In this document: one piece after another, positions 5,416-6,878 of the stretch
How positions within the stretch are numbered: the first letter of the stretch is position 1
Layout: every line of letters starts with the position of its first letter
DNA from: Prevotellaceae bacterium
GTDB lineage: Bacteria > Bacteroidota > Bacteroidia > Bacteroidales > Bacteroidaceae
DNA length: 6,878 nucleotides
Assembly: GCA_031262265.1 (NCBI GenBank)
Contig: JAISIB010000176.1
Span: forward strand, 1 to 6,878
Direction: 5' to 3'
The notes under the pieces: generated by a model
What the model was told of the DNA's origin: nothing
Databases searched by the model: none
Seen by the model: the letters and a program-made list of their open reading frames with translations, nothing else
Made by a program: the position numbers and the translations under genes

Positions 5416-6878
5416 ATGATAGACGCATTTAAAGATTTTGAAGTATGGTTCGTCACGGGAGCGCAACTCCTGTACGGCGGCGATGCAGTTGTCGCTGTTG
5501 ATGCACATTCTAACGAGATGGTGAAAAGTATGAACGCTTCCGGTCGACTTCCCATTAGAGTGTTGTATAAAGGAACGGCTAACAGCTCGAAAGAAGTAAC
5601 GGCGATAATGAAAGCAGCCGATAACGACGCGCGATGCGTGGGCGTCATTACGTGGATGCATACTTTCTCGCCGGCAAAGATGTGGATACACGGGCTACAA
5701 TCCTTACGGAAACCGTTGTGCCATCTGCACACGCAGTTCAATAAGGAGATTCCTTGGGATACGATGGACATGGATTTTATGAATCTCAACCAGTCGGCGC
5801 ACGGCGACCGTGAGTTCGGACACATTACGGCACGCATGCGTCGTCCGCGCAAAGTCGTTGTAGGCTATTGGAAAGAGGCTGCCGTACAGGATCGTCTGGC
5901 CGTATGGATGCGAGTGGCTGCGGCGTGGGCAGATGCTCAGGATATGCTGATCATCCGCTTTGGCGATCAGATGAACAACGTGGCGGTGACCGACGGCGAC
6001 AAGGTAGAAGCAGAAATACGCTTGGGTTATCACGTAGACTACTGCCCCATTAATGAGCTTTCGCCGTACTATATGGATGTAACGGACGAAGAAATCGATG
6101 GCTTGCTCGTACAATATAAAAAGGACTACCGTTTCGACGCTGCCATAGAACTGGATATGGAAGCCTTAGCGAAGGTGCGCAACTCCGCTCGTGCCGAGAT
6201 AGCCATTCGGCGGTTACTAATCGATAAAGGTGCAAAGGGGTTTACGACCAACTTTGACGATCTGGGCGTGCTCGACCAGATTCCCGGCTTGGCGACGCAG
6301 CGACTTATGGCAGAAGGCTACGGGTTCGGCGCCGAGGGCGACTGGAAAACGGCTGCGCTCTACCGCACCGTGTGGTTTATGGGACAAGGATTGCCGAACG
6401 GCTGTTCGTTCCTCGAAGATTATCCGCTTAATTTCTCCGGCGAACGCAGTGCCATCTTGCAAGCGCACATGTTGGAAGTTTGCCCGCTCATTGCCGCCGA
6501 GCAACCTAAATTGGAAGTTCATCGCCTAAGTATCGGGATTGATAGCCAAACCGCCCGTCTGGTATTTACGTCCAAAGAGGGTAGGGGAGTCGCGGCTACG
6601 ATTGTCGATATGGGCAACCGTTTTCGTTTGATAGCCAACGTGGTGGATTGTATCAAGCCCCAACCGTTACCCAAGTTGCCGGTAGCTTCTGCTCTGTGGA
6701 TACCGCGTCCGAACTTTGAAGTAGGCGCCGGCGCATGGATTCTGGCCGGCGGCACTCATCACACGGCGTTCTCATACGATTTGACGACCGAGTACTGGGA
6801 AGACTTTGCCGAGATAGCGGGCATAGAACTGTTGGTAATAGACGAAGATACCACGATTCCTGCATTCAAAAAGGAACT
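5416..6878 (+). CDS. araA: L-arabinose isomerase, C-terminus cut by window edge
   Basis: This cytoplasmic Mn2+-type isomerase converts L-arabinose to L-ribulose, the first intracellular step of the pathway. From the ATG at 5416 the frame runs open for 487 codons to the window end. E. coli AraA has 500 residues, so about 15 are missing. The N-terminus VWFVTGAQLLYGG is diagnostic. The catalytic set matches E. coli Glu306, Glu333, His350 and His450 as Glu307 (GFGAEGDWK), Glu334 (SFLEDY), His351 (LQAHMLEVCP) and the His448-His449 pair (GGTHHTAFS). The substrate region FNKEIPWDTMDMDFMNLNQSAHG is intact but for family-normal variation. No frameshift or internal stop is present. The gene starts 24 bases after araD with no Shine-Dalgarno. 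A ribulokinase gene is expected downstream but is not visible. Confidence 0.96.
   Translation, partial: MIDAFKDFEVWFVTGAQLLYGGDAVVAVDAHSNEMVKSMNASGRLPIRVLYKGTANSSKEVTAIMKAADNDARCVGVITWMHTFSPAKMWIHGLQSLRKPLCHLHTQFNKEIPWDTMDMDFMNLNQSAHGDREFGHITARMRRPRKVVVGYWKEAAVQDRLAVWMRVAAAWADAQDMLIIRFGDQMNNVAVTDGDKVEAEIRLGYHVDYCPINELSPYYMDVTDEEIDGLLVQYKKDYRFDAAIELDMEALAKVRNSARAEIAIRRLLIDKGAKGFTTNFDDLGVLDQIPGLATQRLMAEGYGFGAEGDWKTAALYRTVWFMGQGLPNGCSFLEDYPLNFSGERSAILQAHMLEVCPLIAAEQPKLEVHRLSIGIDSQTARLVFTSKEGRGVAATIVDMGNRFRLIANVVDCIKPQPLPKLPVASALWIPRPNFEVGAGAWILAGGTHHTAFSYDLTTEYWEDFAEIAGIELLVIDEDTTIPAFKKE

Overview
The window looks like a chromosomal segment of a Bacteroidales-type bacterium (phylum Bacteroidota). 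This rests on a gene set and order that resemble the Bacteroides arabinose locus, start codons that mostly lack a Shine-Dalgarno sequence, and promoter-like elements matching the Bacteroidota -7 consensus TAnnTTTG. The genus cannot be named from this sequence alone.

Layout. Positions 1-1676 carry two genes on the minus strand. The promoter-proximal one is a NifU-like iron-sulfur scaffold homologue (975-1676). Eighteen bases after it comes a gene of the poorly understood 'GGGtGRT' family (1-956, cut by the window edge a few residues before its C-terminus). Positions 1677-1866 are a divergent, AT-rich regulatory region. It holds two near-perfect 18-bp tandem repeats at a 21-bp period and several promoter-like elements. 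Positions 1867-6878 carry a plus-strand cluster: an exported lipoprotein aldose 1-epimerase (galM type), an SGLT-type sodium/sugar symporter, L-ribulose-5-phosphate 4-epimerase (araD) and L-arabinose isomerase (araA, cut at the right edge).

How the genes work together. The plus-strand genes form a coherent L-arabinose pathway. The lipoprotein mutarotase would interconvert sugar anomers outside the cytoplasmic membrane. The symporter would import the sugar with Na+. AraA would convert L-arabinose to L-ribulose, and AraD would convert L-ribulose-5-phosphate to D-xylulose-5-phosphate. The ribulokinase (araB) that must act between them is not in the window and probably lies just beyond araA. Gaps of 22, 2 and 24 bases between these genes support one operon. 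The tandem repeats are the best candidate operator.

The arabinose half is ordinary metabolism. The less understood part is the scaffold-like protein plus GGGtGRT pair: the family names are recognisable, but I know of no established function. I see no mobile elements, RNA genes, CRISPR array or defence genes.
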